Source of the DNA: Elymus sibiricus
Lineage: Eukaryota; Streptophyta; Magnoliopsida; Poales; Poaceae
NCBI GenBank assembly: GCA_039707655.1
Contig: CM077667.1
Location: 541,426,222-541,490,221 of the forward strand
Length of the DNA: 64,000 nucleotides
Reading direction: 5' to 3'
Shown here: positions 31,694-43,835 of the stretch, one piece after another
How positions within the stretch are numbered: position 1 is the stretch's first letter
Layout: every line of letters begins with the position of its first letter
Translations under genes and position numbers: made by a program
The notes under the pieces: generated by a model
Database searches by the model: none
The model's input: the letters and a program-made list of their open reading frames with translations, nothing else
Told to the model about the DNA's origin: nothing

Positions 31694-34537
31694 ATGGCAA
31701 GCGCCCCCAGTTCCTCCTCGGATCCTTACGGATCCCGTCCCGGGGACTGGACCAGCTGCTCTGTGTCGCTTCTTCGACTCCGCGACCTCGAGACCCAAGG
31801 GTATCTTCCTTCCTCGGATCTGACAGCCGTCCGCGCCGGTTTGACATCGTTCAACGGCGAGGCCCTCGCGGAGAATTTCCCCCATCCACATAAGGGCGAG
31901 AATGTGTGTTTTGTGCCATTCCTCCTGCGAGGGCTTGGGTTTCCGATTCATCCATTCCGGAGAGGGCTACTGGTGTTTTATGGGATTCAGCTCCACCACC
32001 TCACTCCAGGGTATATTCTGCACATCTCGGGTTTCGTCGCCCTTTGCGAGATGTTCCTGGGTTGCGAGGCGCACTTCGAGTTGTGGAGGAAATACTTTTG
32101 CCTCGTCCCTCGCATTCGAGATAAGACAATCTTTGAGGTCGGCGGAGCCGAAGTATGCCGCATAGCGGGGACGGGATACCCCGTGGGGACACCGAAGGAG
32201 TCCGAACTATGGACTTCGGAATGGTTTTATATTGAGGACGTCCCTTTATTCGATCCAGCTCGGAAGGGTCTGCCCGAATACTCCGATGCCCCCTTGAGGA
32301 AGAGGTACAACTGGCGCCCGAAGAGCCTGTCCCAGGAAGACATCATTGAGGTGCAACGCTTAGCAGCTCGTGTGAGGATACTAGCCCATCATAAGCTGAC
32401 CATGATAGATGTCATGGCCGTCGCCATCTCCCGGTGCGTCCAACCCCTCCAACAGAGGATACACCCCTTGTGGCGCTACAACGGGACAAGCGATACTACT
32501 CGTTCCCGAAGACTGGGTCCTGCCGATCAAACGGCATTGGCCGCCGCACTTGCCGACCTATACAAAGGGGAGCAAGAGGATTTCATTCGGCGATCGACCA
32601 AGGAGGGATACTCAAGCCATAATCCCATCGAATGGGTGAGCCTTTCAATCCCGTGACCATAGTTCGGATTCTCAATTTGTCCCTTCTTGACCGAACTCTT
32701 TTATTTTCATGCAAACAGGAATGGAGGAGCTTTATCGAGACAGTCCATTGTCCGGCCCCTCAGCCCGAAGACTATTCCCGTGATGACGATCCGGGCTATC
32801 ATGAAGACCCAGATCTGTCAATCGAACTCGAAGACGGGGTTTTCTACCAAGAGGGCCTTGACGGCTCCAAGGTGGCCATTATCGCCGATTACCCTGGGTC
32901 CTTCCCTTCTCCCGCAACAAGCAAGAAGAAGAAAACATCTCGCAAGAGGCAAGTGTCCTCCACTGGCCCTAACGCGCCGGCTTCTACACCCAAACGCCAT
33001 AGATCCGCGCGACATACACCGGCCGCGGCGGCCGCGCCTGGACCGGAAGGCCACAAGGATCCGGCAAACGAGCCGGTCGCAGGGGCGAGTGCGCCTATGA
33101 GTTCATCCCAAAGGTATTTCGCTTAATCGCTTGATTCAGTGTCATGATTTGATATGGTCTGACAAGCGACCATTTTGCCAAAATATTCAGGCAAAGGGTT
33201 CTGCCGTCACCCGCCGAGGACGTCGTCAGGACGTCCGGCGGTGTCCAAGATTCCAGGCCTTCCACCCATGCCGATCCTGCTGCGGGAGCCCCCACCGTCA
33301 ATCCTGCCCCAGCTGATTCTGGGGACAACATATCTGTCACCAAATCAGAGGTTGGGAGTGCTATGCATCATCGGCGGCGACGAGAAGCCCTGCGTCATCC
33401 GGCCTTTTCCGAACAAGAGTTCGGTGCTCTACGCACGGCGGATGCACACCTCGGGGCCGCCCGAGCTGGGTTCGGGGAGGCTGTAAAGTTGATATCGTCC
33501 ATCCTGCAAGTAAGTAGTTGTATATTAAAGTCCGAACACTTGTATAGACTCAGTAGCCCCCGAGCCTTAAATTGGTCGGTACGACCGAATTAAGGATCCC
33601 CGTACTAACTAACTGGTAATGTAGGCTTCGAAGCAGCGGTGCGAGCAACTGGCCAAGGAACTGTAAGCCAGCCGAACACAGGTCGAAGCTTTGAAGGCCG
33701 AACTAGAGCAAGTGAAGAGCTTTACTCGGGAGGCACATGGTTAGTATATATATATACTGCTGATCTTTAGTATATCCCCATGCTTATGCAAGGGTACTAT
33801 GTAGCAGCTGAATCAATAGGGCAATTACAAAAAGATTTGGATGTAGCCCGAGAATCTCAGCAATATGCCGAGTCTCAGCTAGAAGCTGGCCATCGCATTT
33901 TACAATGTCATCTTGAAGAGAAGAACCGCCTGGAGGAAGAGAATAGACAACAAGCCGAACAGATTGAGAGCTTAAAGGCTCAATTGGCCCAGGCCCAAGG
34001 AGAAAACCAGAATCTACAGAGAGGCATGTTCGGTAAGTGTGATTTTAACATCGGAAAGTATCTCTTATAAGCGAGGTGTGATACGCATGCCGTGACTCAT
34101 ATGCAGGGCTATTGTCCGGGCGACCCGAAGAGGAAATCGGATCCTACCAGGGGAATCTGTTGAAGGATCTGTCCGCCCTTCATGAGCGGGCTCGGAAGGC
34201 CATGAAAAGCATGGTGAAGGCACTATGGCCTGCCGAGCAACCTCCGGAGAGGATGACCAAACTAATCGATTGCTTCAAGGGAGCCCATGCTAGGCTCGAG
34301 CTGTGGAAGACATCGGCTTGCCGGGAGGGGGCACGAGAGGCGTGGGCGATGATCAAGACCCGCTACACCGGACTTGACCCCGAGCGTATGGCTCAGGTTG
34401 GACCAGTGGGGGCAGATGGACAAGAAATGCCGCTTCACTTGGTATACGACCAGGTGATGCCTGCCGCCCGTCTCTCACAACAAGACTGTTCCCTAGACAC
34501 CATAATCGATAATCTTGATCACCAGCCAGATGTATGA
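31694..34537 (+). pseudogene. Element B opposite-strand gene: Transposase_28-like domain plus coiled coil
   Basis: Exon 1 (ATG 31694 to 32635) encodes a globular domain (FPHPHKGENVCFVPFLLRGL, GLLVFYGIQLHHLTPGYI, WRKYFCLVPR). From memory it belongs to the plant 'putative gypsy type transposon' family (Pfam Transposase_28). A GT-AG intron leads to exon 2 (32719-33113), acidic then Lys-rich (SKKKKTSRKRQ), a likely nuclear signal. Later exons from about 33190, 33629, 33810 and 34107 include a coiled coil (EEKNRLEEENRQQAEQIESL) and a helical C-terminus ending LDHQPDV. A TAA in the 33.63-33.74 kb exon, and a frame change near 33.2 kb, break this copy. It lies opposite to gag-pol. The molecular function is unknown. 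A plus-strand TATA in the adjacent LTR could drive it. Confidence 0.65.
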
Positions 34538-35333
34538 TCATATGTAGCTATATGCTTTGATAATCGAAGAATTGCTCCGTCTGTGTTGTGAACTTTGTCT
34601 TAACCGGCCATCGGCTTCATCCTCCCGCGCCAAGGGCTTGGGAGTGTTCCTTGTAAATTATCACCCGTAAGGGAGGGAATTATATTCGGGAACCAGGCAA
34701 TCCGACCATGTGGTACGAACAGACAGAAAGCACACAGGGAGATATGTTATATTACTGCTTAGCGTAAGAAACATCTTCTGAAGAAAATAGTAACTCTATC
34801 GATACCTTTCTTCAGGGGTACTACGTAAATCGTTGGAAAAAAGGCCGTATACTGTTAGTATGCGGCCAAGGGCTTGTGTGAGGGAAGAAGCCCGAATAAT
34901 GGTCATGACGACCATGGTTAAATCCGTCGTAGCCGATCAATTGTCTACTGAAGATAGCTAGCTTTTGGCTTCACCCGTCTGAGGTACGTATCCGGATGAC
35001 CCGGTCGTAACAATCGCAGAGGTGCTCCCTTTACCCTCTAGCCGAACAATCGGGAACGTAGAGGGTAAGCACAGGAGCAAGGCAACCCAGCTTGGCAAAT
35101 TCTTAGTTCGAATTGATGCATAAGATGGCGTTAAAAAAACAATAAGGAAAGTATGGGTACACAATAAATGTGCGTAAGTGCTTATAATATAAAAGCATTG
35201 GCTTCGGAAAAGAAGCCCCCGGGTACTGTGTTCGGATTTAGCACTTGAAGGTGTAGGCCGAAAAATCATTAGTACAAGATCGGTCGAACCGAACATAGAG
35301 TTGCGAAGAAAAAGAAATCAACCCTGCCAGAAA
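34538..35333. other. Element B spacer between opposite-strand gene and integrase
   Basis: This is the convergent 3' region of the two opposed transcription units. It has no long open frame. The block from about 34823 onward is repeated in element C from about 47841, and marks the point where C is truncated. Confidence 0.5.
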
Positions 35334-38300
35334 TCAAGGTGGGAGGGAGAAGAAATAACAATAAAAAGAAAGAAAAGAGAAAGGTAAAAAGTATGCAACA
35401 CCGGTGTAACCGTAGAAGCGCCGAAGACGAGCTGCGTTCCATGGGTTTGGTTCAAGGCGGTTGTCCTGCGGGTTTCGAAGACGGGAAGCTCCTCCTGTGA
35501 GTACCTCGTCGATGATGAAGGGGCCTTCCCATTTGGGCTTGAGTTTATGCTTCTGCTTCTCCGGTAGTCGTAAGACTAGTTCGCCCACGTTGTATGCTTG
35601 TGCCTTGACCTCCCTGCTCTGGTAACGCTGGGCCTGCTGCTGATAAAAAGTAGAACGGGCCCGAGCTATGTCACGCTCCTCTTCCAAGGTGTCCAAGTCG
35701 TCCTGCCGATCTAACTCGGCCTCTCTTTCCTCGTACATGCGCACTCTTGGTGCATCGTGAATGATATCACAAGGAAGCACCGCGTCGGCCCCGTAGACCA
35801 TGAAGAACGGTGTGTATCCCATTGATCTATTCTGGGTGGTGCACAAGCCCCATAGAACGGAGTCGAGCTCCTCGACCCACTGACAATCGGACTCTTGAAG
35901 AGACCGGACCAAACGTGGCTTGATGCCGCTCATTATGAGGCTGTTTGCTCGTTCGACTTGTCCATTAGTCTGCGGGTGATAAACCGATGCGTAATCGAGC
36001 TTGATGCCCATATTTGCGAACCAGTCTTTGACCTCCTGGGCCATGAAATTGGATCCGTTATCAGTTACTATACTGTGTGGGACACCGTAACGGTGTACCA
36101 CGCCGGATATAAAGTCGATTACTGGTCCGGATTTGGCTGATTTAACAAGTTTGGCCTCTATCCATTTGGTGAACTTGTCGACCATGACCAGTAAGTATTT
36201 ATTTTTCTTGGTCCCCCCTTTAAGTGGTCCGACCATGTCCAGCCCCCAGACCGCGAAGGGCAGGTGATCGGAATAGTCTGAAGAGCTATTGGGGGCATGT
36301 GACTTTGGTTTGCGAATAGTTGACACCCCACGCAGTATCTGACAAGTGACTGGGCGTCCGCCCGAGCTGTAGGCCAAAAGAACCCAGCCCGGAAGGCCTT
36401 GCTTACTATGGCTCTTGCGGCGGCGTGATGACCGCCCATCCCTGCGTGGACTTCGGCTAACAGCTGCCGCCCTTCTTCCTCAGATATGCACCGCTGTAGT
36501 ACTCCGGTGGTGCTCTTCTTATATAACTCTCCTTCGTGTACCTTGAAGGCTTTGGAGCGCCGAACTATGCGTCGCGCCTCCGTCTGATCGTCGGGGAGTT
36601 CTTTGCGAAGGAGGTAGGCGAGGAAGGGCTCGGTCCATTGCGCGATTACTGCCATGACCTCGTGAGCCGAGGGCGTTTCGTCCATGACGGAGCCGCCGAT
36701 GATTTGATCGTTTGGTTCGTTTACAGGGGGAACAACATTGTCTGCACCGGATGGATCGGCGTCCTCTTGATCTGGCCAAACCACTGATGGCTTAAAGAGC
36801 CGTTCCAGAAAAGTGTTTGGCGGGACAGGATCACGTTTGGCTCCTATGCGAGCCAGTATATCGATAGCTTGGTTGTCGACTCTAGCGACGTGGTGAAATT
36901 CCAGCCCCTCGAACCGTGCGGATATCTTGAGGACAGTGTTTCTATATGCCGCCATCTTGAGAGATGGCCAGATTGGAATCTCCCTGTACCTCCAGCCGCT
37001 GTATGCCCATTGAAGCTGCCATCCGAAGACCGTGCAAGAGGGCTTCGTATTCGGCTGCATTGTTGGAGTCGGCATACATGATCTGTAACACGTATCGAAC
37101 GTTGTCACCTGTGGGGGATGTGAGAACAACTCCAGCCCCCAGTCCGGCCAATGTTTTGGATCCATCAAAGTACATCGTCCAATGGGAGTATGTACTATAT
37201 TCTCTGGGGAGTTCGGCTTCTGTCCATTCGGCGAGGAAATCTGCCAATACCTGAGATTTAATAGCTCGGCGTGGTTTGTAGGTAATCTCGAAAGGAAGGA
37301 CCTCGATCGCCCATTTGGCTATGCGGCCGGTGGCGTCCCTATTATTGATTATATCATTCAAGGGGACTTCGGATGCCACCGTAACCGAACACTCTTGGAA
37401 GTAGTGTCTTAGGTTCCGTGATGCCATAAATACTGTATAGGCTATCTTCTAATAGTGCGGGTATCTGGACTTGCATTGCGTTAGTACTTCTGACACGTAA
37501 TAGACCGGCTTCTGTATATGGAATTTGTGTCCCTCCTCTTCTCGTTCGACGACGAGCACCGCACTAACGACTTGGTTGGTGGCCGATATGTATAATAACA
37601 TGGGCTCACCAGCGCCTGGTGCTGTGAGTATGTGGTTACTTGCCAGGAGTGTCTTAATTTCTTCTAACGCAACCTTTGCTTCGTCGGTCCATTCAAAATT
37701 CTTGGTCCGTTTCAGCAACTTATATAGTGGTAAAGCTTTTTCACCGAGGCGGGAGATAAAGCGACTTAATGCCGCCACGCAGCCCGCCAATCTTTGGACA
37801 TGCTTTAGCTCTGTAGGAACAGCAAGTTCGGATAAGGCGCGGATCTTGGCCGGATTCGCTTCTATTCCTCTATGGGAAACGATGAATCCGAGCAATTTAC
37901 CAGCGGGAACGCCGAATACACACTTCTCTGGATTGAGCCAGATATCGTATTCGCGTAGGCTGGCAAAGGTTTGCCTTAAATCGTCGATCAGATTGCTAAC
38001 GTGTTTGGTTTTAATGACCACATCGTCCACGTATGCCTCGACTGTTTTGCCAACCTGTTTTTCGAGACAGGTCTGGATCATGCGCTGGTATGTAGCCCCA
38101 GCGTTCTTTAGCCCGAAAGGCATTGTGTTGAAGCAAAACGGCCCGTAAGGGGTGATGAAGGCGGTTGCCGCTTGATCGGATTCCTTCATTTTAATCTGAT
38201 GGTATCCGGAATAAGCATCGAGGAAACATAGAGAGTCGTGTCCGGCTGTGGCATCAATAATCTGGTGTATTCGTGGTAGATGGAAAGGGTCCTTAGGGCA

Positions 38301-38757
38301 GGCCTTGTTGAGGTCTTTAAAGTCGACGCACAGCCGCCAGGATTTATCTTTCTTTGGTACCATAACCAGGTTTGCCAACCATTCGGGGTGCTTAATGTCC
38401 TGAATGAATCCGGCCTCCAGCAATTTAGCTAGTTCTTCACCCATAGCTTGTCGTTTGGGCTCGGAGAAGCGGCGTAGAGTCTGCTTGACGGGCTTAAAGC
38501 CTGCGATAATATTCAGACTATGTTCTGCCAGCCGTCGTGGGATGCCGGGCATATCGGAAGGATGCCAGGCGAAGATGTCCCAATTTTCTTGTAGGAAGGC
38601 TCGCAGTGCTTCTTCCACTACGGGATCGAGCTGAGCTCCGATGGACGCTGTCTTGTTGGGGTCCGTCGGGTGTACCTGAAATTTAACGATTTCCTTTGCC
38701 GGTTTAAAGGACGTGGATTTGGGCCTCTTGCTGAGGATCACATCGTCTTTGTCTACT
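35334..38757 (-). pseudogene. Element B pol: RT, RNase H and integrase, broken
   Basis: Reading down the minus strand: the reverse transcriptase (38741-37449) has MVPKKDKSWRLCVDFKDLN, FMPFGLKNAG-type context and AYVDDVVIKTK. A stop at 37449 interrupts the RT-RNase H linker. RNase H (37427-36942) has TMYFDGSKT and is cut by a 32-bp deletion near 36958, relative to element C. The integrase (36.5-35.3 kb) has its zinc finger (GCQLFANQSH), FAVWGLDMVGPL, the catalytic NGSNF and QTNGQVERAN motifs and a C-terminal chromatin-type region. A one-base deletion near 36260 (GGGCAGG against GGGCCAGG in C) shifts its frame. The usual product cuts and joins element cDNA into the genome. This copy has at least four disabling lesions. 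Confidence 0.9.
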
Positions 38758-40769
38758 GTTTACCGAAGCGCGGTTAGCTCTTCTGCGGTGAAGGATTCAG
38801 CTAGAGCCTCGAGGGCGAGCGCCGCTGTTTTGTTTTAGGCCCGTAGGGCTATATTCGGATCACTAGCAGTTGTGATTACTCCGTTTGGTCCTGGCATCTT
38901 AAGTTTCATATACCCGTAATGTGGTATAGCCTGGAATTTTGCGAAGGCGTCACGTCCCAACAGGGCGTGGTAGCCACTGGGGAAGGGCACGATGTGGAAG
39001 AGAAGTTCTTCAGATCGGTAGTTGTCGGGCGTGCCGAACACTACGTCCAGGGTGATACATCCTGAACAGCGTGCCTCCTTCCCCGGGATTATCCCCCGGA
39101 AAGTTGTGTTGCTATGTTTGATGCGAGATCGGTCGAACTGCATTTTTTCTAGAGTATCCTCGTAGATTAGGTTTAAGCCACTGCCGCCGTCCATTAGCAC
39201 CTTGTGTAACCTGAAGCCATCAATGATGGGGTTCAAGACTAGTGCGGCCGGTGAATGACCGGGAAGAATGGCTGGTCGGTCAACGTCTCCGAAGGTAATG
39301 GGTATATCTGCACATGCACTTGTTGCTGCCACGTGATATACCTGTTCAAGTTCTTTAAGAGCTCTTTTCCTCCTGTTCCTCGAAGGGAACGTTTCGTAGA
39401 TTGTTAGGACTTCGGTGTTATATTCTGATGGCGTTGTAGAGCGCCGGTTAGGCGGTGATGCCTCAAGAATGGCCTCACCACTTTTTGCGATCTGCCTGAC
39501 GACCCAGCAAGTTCTAAGACCGTGAGTAGGAGCTGTGTTCAGCAATACAGAGTGTATAGGGCAAGGTTTGTCCAGTAGTCCATCCAGGACAGTACTGACC
39601 CCTGGAAGGGGCCTGTTCCTCTTTTTGGCGGGCTCGAGCTTGGCTGGCCGGTTCGGAGGTATCCTCTTGTGCCGATCTCCTCTAGGGTATTCTTTAAAGG
39701 TTGGTTCCGAAAATAGCTGCTCAGCTTGCCAAGCGCTTTCCATGGCGCAATACTTATGTACCAAGCTTGACAGCTCGGCAAAGTCAATAATGTGCCGCCG
39801 CGCCAGGGCATTGAGGATCCCCTTGTTGTGGCAGTTACGTTTGAAGGTTGCCATTACATCTTGATCACTAAGGCCCCGTACTTTGTTTCGGGCGAGTAGT
39901 TGTCTGGCCCAGTAATGATGGACCGACTCCCCTGATAAATGCACAATGTCCGGTAAGTCCGGAGACTTGGGCTCTGGTGCGATACTCAGGTCATCGGCTT
40001 GGGAGGTGGGTGGCAGAAGGTTTGACTTCACGCCACGGTGGGAGTTCGGAATCACGGATTCCGAACTGTATGATAGATCGGGGACCGACGCCGGACTGTT
40101 TCCAGAGCGAACGCTGGAGTCCGGGTTACGAGCAAGGTCTCGGTGATCGGAGATTGGAGTATAAACCGTTTTTAATTCCGGTAGCTGGGAGGTCGAGCCC
40201 CCCGCCGGACACTCGATGGTGGCGACAAGGTGGGTGACCGTGGGGAAGTGAATCTCCCTGTCGTCGGGTTTAAGCCCGAGCCGGTCATAGACCGGGGTCT
40301 GGTCATCGACCACACGCATGGTCTCCATCCGGTCAAATAACTCGTTGAGAAACGAAGCGATGGTAGGATGCGTGTCGCTAAGGCGAGTGGGATCGGTATG
40401 TGGCATCGCAGTTCCGGAGTCGCGCGAGAGTGGTCCCGGATTCTGTTCTGCCATGGAGGGTCCGGTCACAAAGATCGGACCAGGTAGTCTGGAGGTGGTG
40501 GAGTCCGATGTCTTCGGCGTCGAGGCGCCGGGATCTGCGGGATCCTCCGTAGGAGTCAAGGGTTCCTCCAATATGAGTTCTCCCCGTGAATCAGCTACGA
40601 ACTCTAAGGCTCCGAACCTGATTCTTTGATCGGGGGGGGGGGAGTTTCCGATCTGGCCTAGACGGCTGATCGGGCTAGCGTGCGACAAGACGTCGCTGCT
40701 TGCGTGGATCTGACCCGGGGCGAGAATTCCCTGGGCACAGATCTCGCCGTTGATAAGAAGGCGATCCAT
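38758..40769 (-). pseudogene. Element B gag and protease
   Basis: The minus frame from ATG 40769 runs 644 codons to a stop at 38835. It has a long Pro/Ser-rich N-terminal region, then a retrotrans-gag domain (HYWARQLLARNKVRGL, FKRNCHNKGILNALARRHI). A retropepsin-like protease follows with KVLMDGGSGLNLIY (active-site DGG/DSG type) and YHALLGRDAF. Two stops (38835 and about 38758) separate it from RT. In element C the same stretch is open (RAKNKTAALALE), so gag, protease and RT belonged to one frame. Confidence 0.88.
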
Positions 40770-40815
40770 CGATTCCTTCTGGCGATCACAGCGGAACTCT
40801 CAATGAAAGCACCAA

Positions 40816-41171
40816 TGTCGGTGTCAAAACCGGCGGATCTCGGGTAGGGGGTCCCGAGCTGTGAGACTAGGATCGATGGTAACGAGAGACCAAGGGGACA
40901 CGGTTTTACCCAGGTCCGGGCCCTCCTATGGAGGTAATACCCTACGTCCTGCTTGATTATATTGATTGTATGGGGATTACAGAGTTGATCTACCACGAGA
41001 TCGTATGACTAAAACCCTAGATGAGTTCTGTTGTCTTACCACCTAAAACCCTAGATGAGTTCTGTTGTCTTACCACCTAAAACCATCCAGTGTCCGGCGA
41101 ACGGCCCATACAGTCCGGCCCATGGGAAATAGGTCGGCCTCCCGAGGACCCCTTAAACCAGGACTCCCTCA
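40816..41171 (-). repeat. 5' LTR of element B, internally deleted
   Basis: 356 bp instead of 471. Relative to the left LTR it lacks the bases equivalent to 31153-31301 (149 bp), which include the TATA box. It carries a 34-bp tandem duplication (unit AAAACCCTAGATGAG..., copies at 41011 and 41045). 471-149+34 equals 356 exactly. As the 5' LTR it should start the gag-pol transcript, and without a TATA box this copy is probably silent from this end. Confidence 0.9.
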
Positions 41172-41176
41172 CCAAG

Positions 41177-42585
41177 GCACCCCAAGTAAATATTTCAAGA
41201 ATTCTCAAGCATCTAAGCTTGGGGATGCTACACATCCCACCTCTCTTCGTCAACTATCGGTTAGCCTATGTGGAGCCTAAATTTTTATTTGTTCACATGA
41301 TATGTGCTATTCTTGGAGTGCTATCTTTCTTTTGCTTTCTGTTTAAATAAAATACTCAGATCTGAAAATCTTTATTGAGAGAGTCCTCACATAGCTACTT
41401 TATTGTTTGACTACTCATTGATCTTCACTTATATCTTTTGAGAGTAGTTTGATGTTTACTCTTGTGCTTCACTTATATCCTAAGAGTAAATTGTGAATGA
41501 ATGAAATATCATAAATCTGAAATTATCAATGTGCTATATTCTTAGTAGCAAGTTCACCTTTGGTTTAGAAAGTAAAATTTATTGAAGTTTAACAATCACA
41601 ATATTGGTCATACAAGAAATTCGTGAATGATTAGTATAAGGAAGAGAACTTTCACATACAAATATATTATCTTGGACATCTTCTATGATTGTGAATACCC
41701 ACTAATTATTTTCAAACTTGAGAAAATTAGTTGAAGTTGGAAAAGGAAGACAACGTAATGAGTTATGGTTGTGTATATTTGCATAGAAGTTATAATGTTA
41801 TGGATCCTCCAACATGTGGTGCTTGTTTAGAACTTTTTGCTAGCCAACACTTCATACTAAGTAGAGATACTACTTGTGCATCCAAATCCTTGAGCCAAGT
41901 TTCTTCCATAAGAGTCCACCATACCTACCTATATATGGTATTTCACTGCCATTCCAAGTATATTTGCATGTGCCACCTCTAAACATTCAAATAAACATCT
42001 GTTTTGTGTGCCTGGACCGCTCATGGAGTGACGGGGGGCGGTCAGTATCTTCCATGTTAAGCGGGTTATTCTCATGATGAGTGTTTATTCACTCGTCCTT
42101 GCACGAGAGGGGCTGTAATAGGGATTCCCAGTCTTGAAAAAAATGCAAATAATTAACCAAAACTCCCCCAAGAATGTTGTTGGTATGGACGGTACCCGTG
42201 GATTCGGCTAGCCGTGGAGTGTGTTTGTTGGTGGAGGGGGAGTAAACCTTTACTTTTACCGCTTGGGAACCGCCGCTAATGTGTTTAACATGGAAGATAT
42301 TGATAACTCTTGGTCGTAACATTGACAGGAAGGGTGCACCTCCCAAAATTATATTTATATCTGATTTAAGCTTTGAGCTCTGGCACATTGTTTGAACCAT
42401 ACCATGTGAATTGGTTGCTACTTTATCATGATGATTTTTATGAGAAAAAGTTGCTGTTATGATGCTAGGAAAAGTGGTTGAAATTATTATTAATCAAACT
42501 TATGCACTATGCTAGCATTCACACTTCATAATTTTTTTTATCACTTACCTACTCGTGGACGAGTAGGAATTAAGCTTGGGGATGC
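41177..42585 (+). other. Element A interior, right of element B
   Basis: This continues element A after the second CCAAG copy. It is AT-rich and non-coding, with a further CTAAGCTTGGGGATGC motif near 41216. It ends in the polypurine tract TAAGCTTGGGGATGC directly before the 3' LTR. No supported gene is present; short frames at 41731-41982 and 42089-42400 lack any signature. Confidence 0.7.
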
Positions 42586-43150
42586 TGATACGTCTCCAAT
42601 GTATCGATAATTTATGAAGTATTGATGTCTTATTTGCCTATGTTTTTATTATGGTTTTATGATTTATTGGGACTAACCTATTAATGTTTGCAAAAGTGCA
42701 CAAGTTCTTGTTTCACACTTTGATGTGCAGGAATTAATTGGAAATTGTCGAAAAAACGCAAAAGGAGTCTTGTTGGAGGACATTGACTTTCCTGAAATCT
42801 GTCCACGAACAGTTTTTAGAGATCGTCAGTTTGACCCCCGAAGACGGCGTCGAATGGAAAAAGCTAAAACAAGGAAAGTGTGGGGAATTTTATGGCATTG
42901 AATCTGGACTCCAAATTCGTCCAAAACGATGTTCGGATGCGATCTGTAGACCCGTTTTACTGGAGACAAATATCTGATTACGGGATTACGAGAATTGATG
43001 ACGTGATCGAGTCCAACTCTTACCACATCTGATGTATTCGGCCAAGCCACGACTTTGAGGACTCCTGAGGGCTGTGAGGAGTCCCTAGGAAGGTAATAGA
43101 GGGGCCCAAGAGCCATTGGATCAAGGGTCCATTCATCGGAGGGCCATAGA
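42586..43150 (+). repeat. 3' LTR of element A, truncated by CACTA insertion
   Basis: The first 565 bp of the LTR (TGATACGTCTCCAATG...) are present, then the CACTA terminus starts at 43151. The remaining 1.4 kb of LTR that follows GGGCCATAGA in the 5' copy is not found in the rest of the window. Confidence 0.88.
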
Positions 43151-43192
43151 CACTAGTAGAAAACAGGGCTTTGGTCCAGGCCTGAAATCCCA

Positions 43193-43445
43193 TTAATCCC
43201 GGTTCACTCAGGATCCGGGACCCATGGGGGCATCGGTCCCGGTTCGTGAGGACAGGGCGCCGGCCGAGCCTCGTGGGCCATTGGTCCCGGTTTGTCTGAC
43301 CCCTTTGGTCCCGGTTCCAGACACGAACCGGGACCAATGGGCCTCGCTCCTGGCCCACAACCATTGGTCCCAGTTTGTGGCTGTAACCGGGACCAAATGG
43401 TGTCCTTTAGTCCCGGTTCCAGCCACAAACCGGGACCAATGGTTG
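43193..43445. repeat. CACTA subterminal repeats
   Basis: The 10-mer GGTCCCGGTT or its inverse AACCGGGACC occurs at 43235, 43283, 43307, 43326, 43385 and 43427, with near-matches at about 43193, 43213 and 43408. Direct and inverted copies alternate. In CACTA elements such arrays are binding sites for the TNPA-type protein during transposition. Confidence 0.85.
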
Positions 43446-43835
43446 GCCTATATATACCCCCTGCCCGCGAGCAGAGCAGTGCACTGCTCTGTTTTTTTGG
43501 CCGGCCGTGGGAGAGCTTTTGTGGTGCTCTAGCTCACCTCCTATGCACATGAGGTGTTCGATGAAATTCCCGAGCCACACTTAAGCTTTCTCCTCTCGAA
43601 GCTCCTTGTCCAAGCTCCATTTTCCTCAAGATTTGTCTAGGTTTGGCGGTCCGTCCTGTCCCGTCCCCGTCCTCACCGCCGTCGATCGCCCGCGCCCATC
43701 TCGGCGCCGGCACCACCGTGGTTAGCCTCTTCTTCTTATCTTCTTTCTAAAAGAAAAAAGTTCTTACTTGTATGATTTAGATAGATACTTGTGTAATTTT
43801 CTTACTTTTATTATTGTTTGTTATTATATAGTGCG

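Larger units (their letters stand above)
30918..41171 (-). mobile_element. Element B: Gypsy LTR retrotransposon with an opposite-strand gene
   Basis: This complete 10,254-bp insertion in element A is flanked by CCAAG (30913-30917 and 41172-41176). Gag-pol runs on the minus strand, so the right LTR (40816-41171) is the 5' LTR and the left one (30918-31388) the 3' LTR. Between the 3' LTR and integrase lies a multi-exon gene on the plus strand. The LTRs begin TGTCGGTG and end CTCCCTCA on the plus strand. They differ by three substitutions in about 322 shared bases, plus a 149-bp deletion and a 34-bp duplication in the right one. All enzyme genes have stops or frameshifts. Element C at 47.8-54.3 kb is a close relative. 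Confidence 0.93.
26708..43150 (+). mobile_element. Element A: non-autonomous Gypsy/Athila-like LTR element, interrupted
   Basis: The element starts TGATACGTCTCC at 26708 after AGTCC. It has a 5' LTR to 28672, a TGGCGCC-type primer-binding site at about 28682, one 268-codon frame, a long non-coding interior and a polypurine tract before the 3' LTR at 42586. The 3' LTR is cut at 43150 by a CACTA element, so the right end lies outside what can be read. Gypsy element B sits at 30918-41171 inside the interior. Over the shared 565 bp the LTRs differ by 37 substitutions and a 3-bp indel, about 6.6 percent. At 1.3e-8 per site per year that is some 2.6 million years. With no protease, RT or integrase it must have used enzymes from a relative. 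The family resembles Sabrina-type elements, from memory only. Confidence 0.85.
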
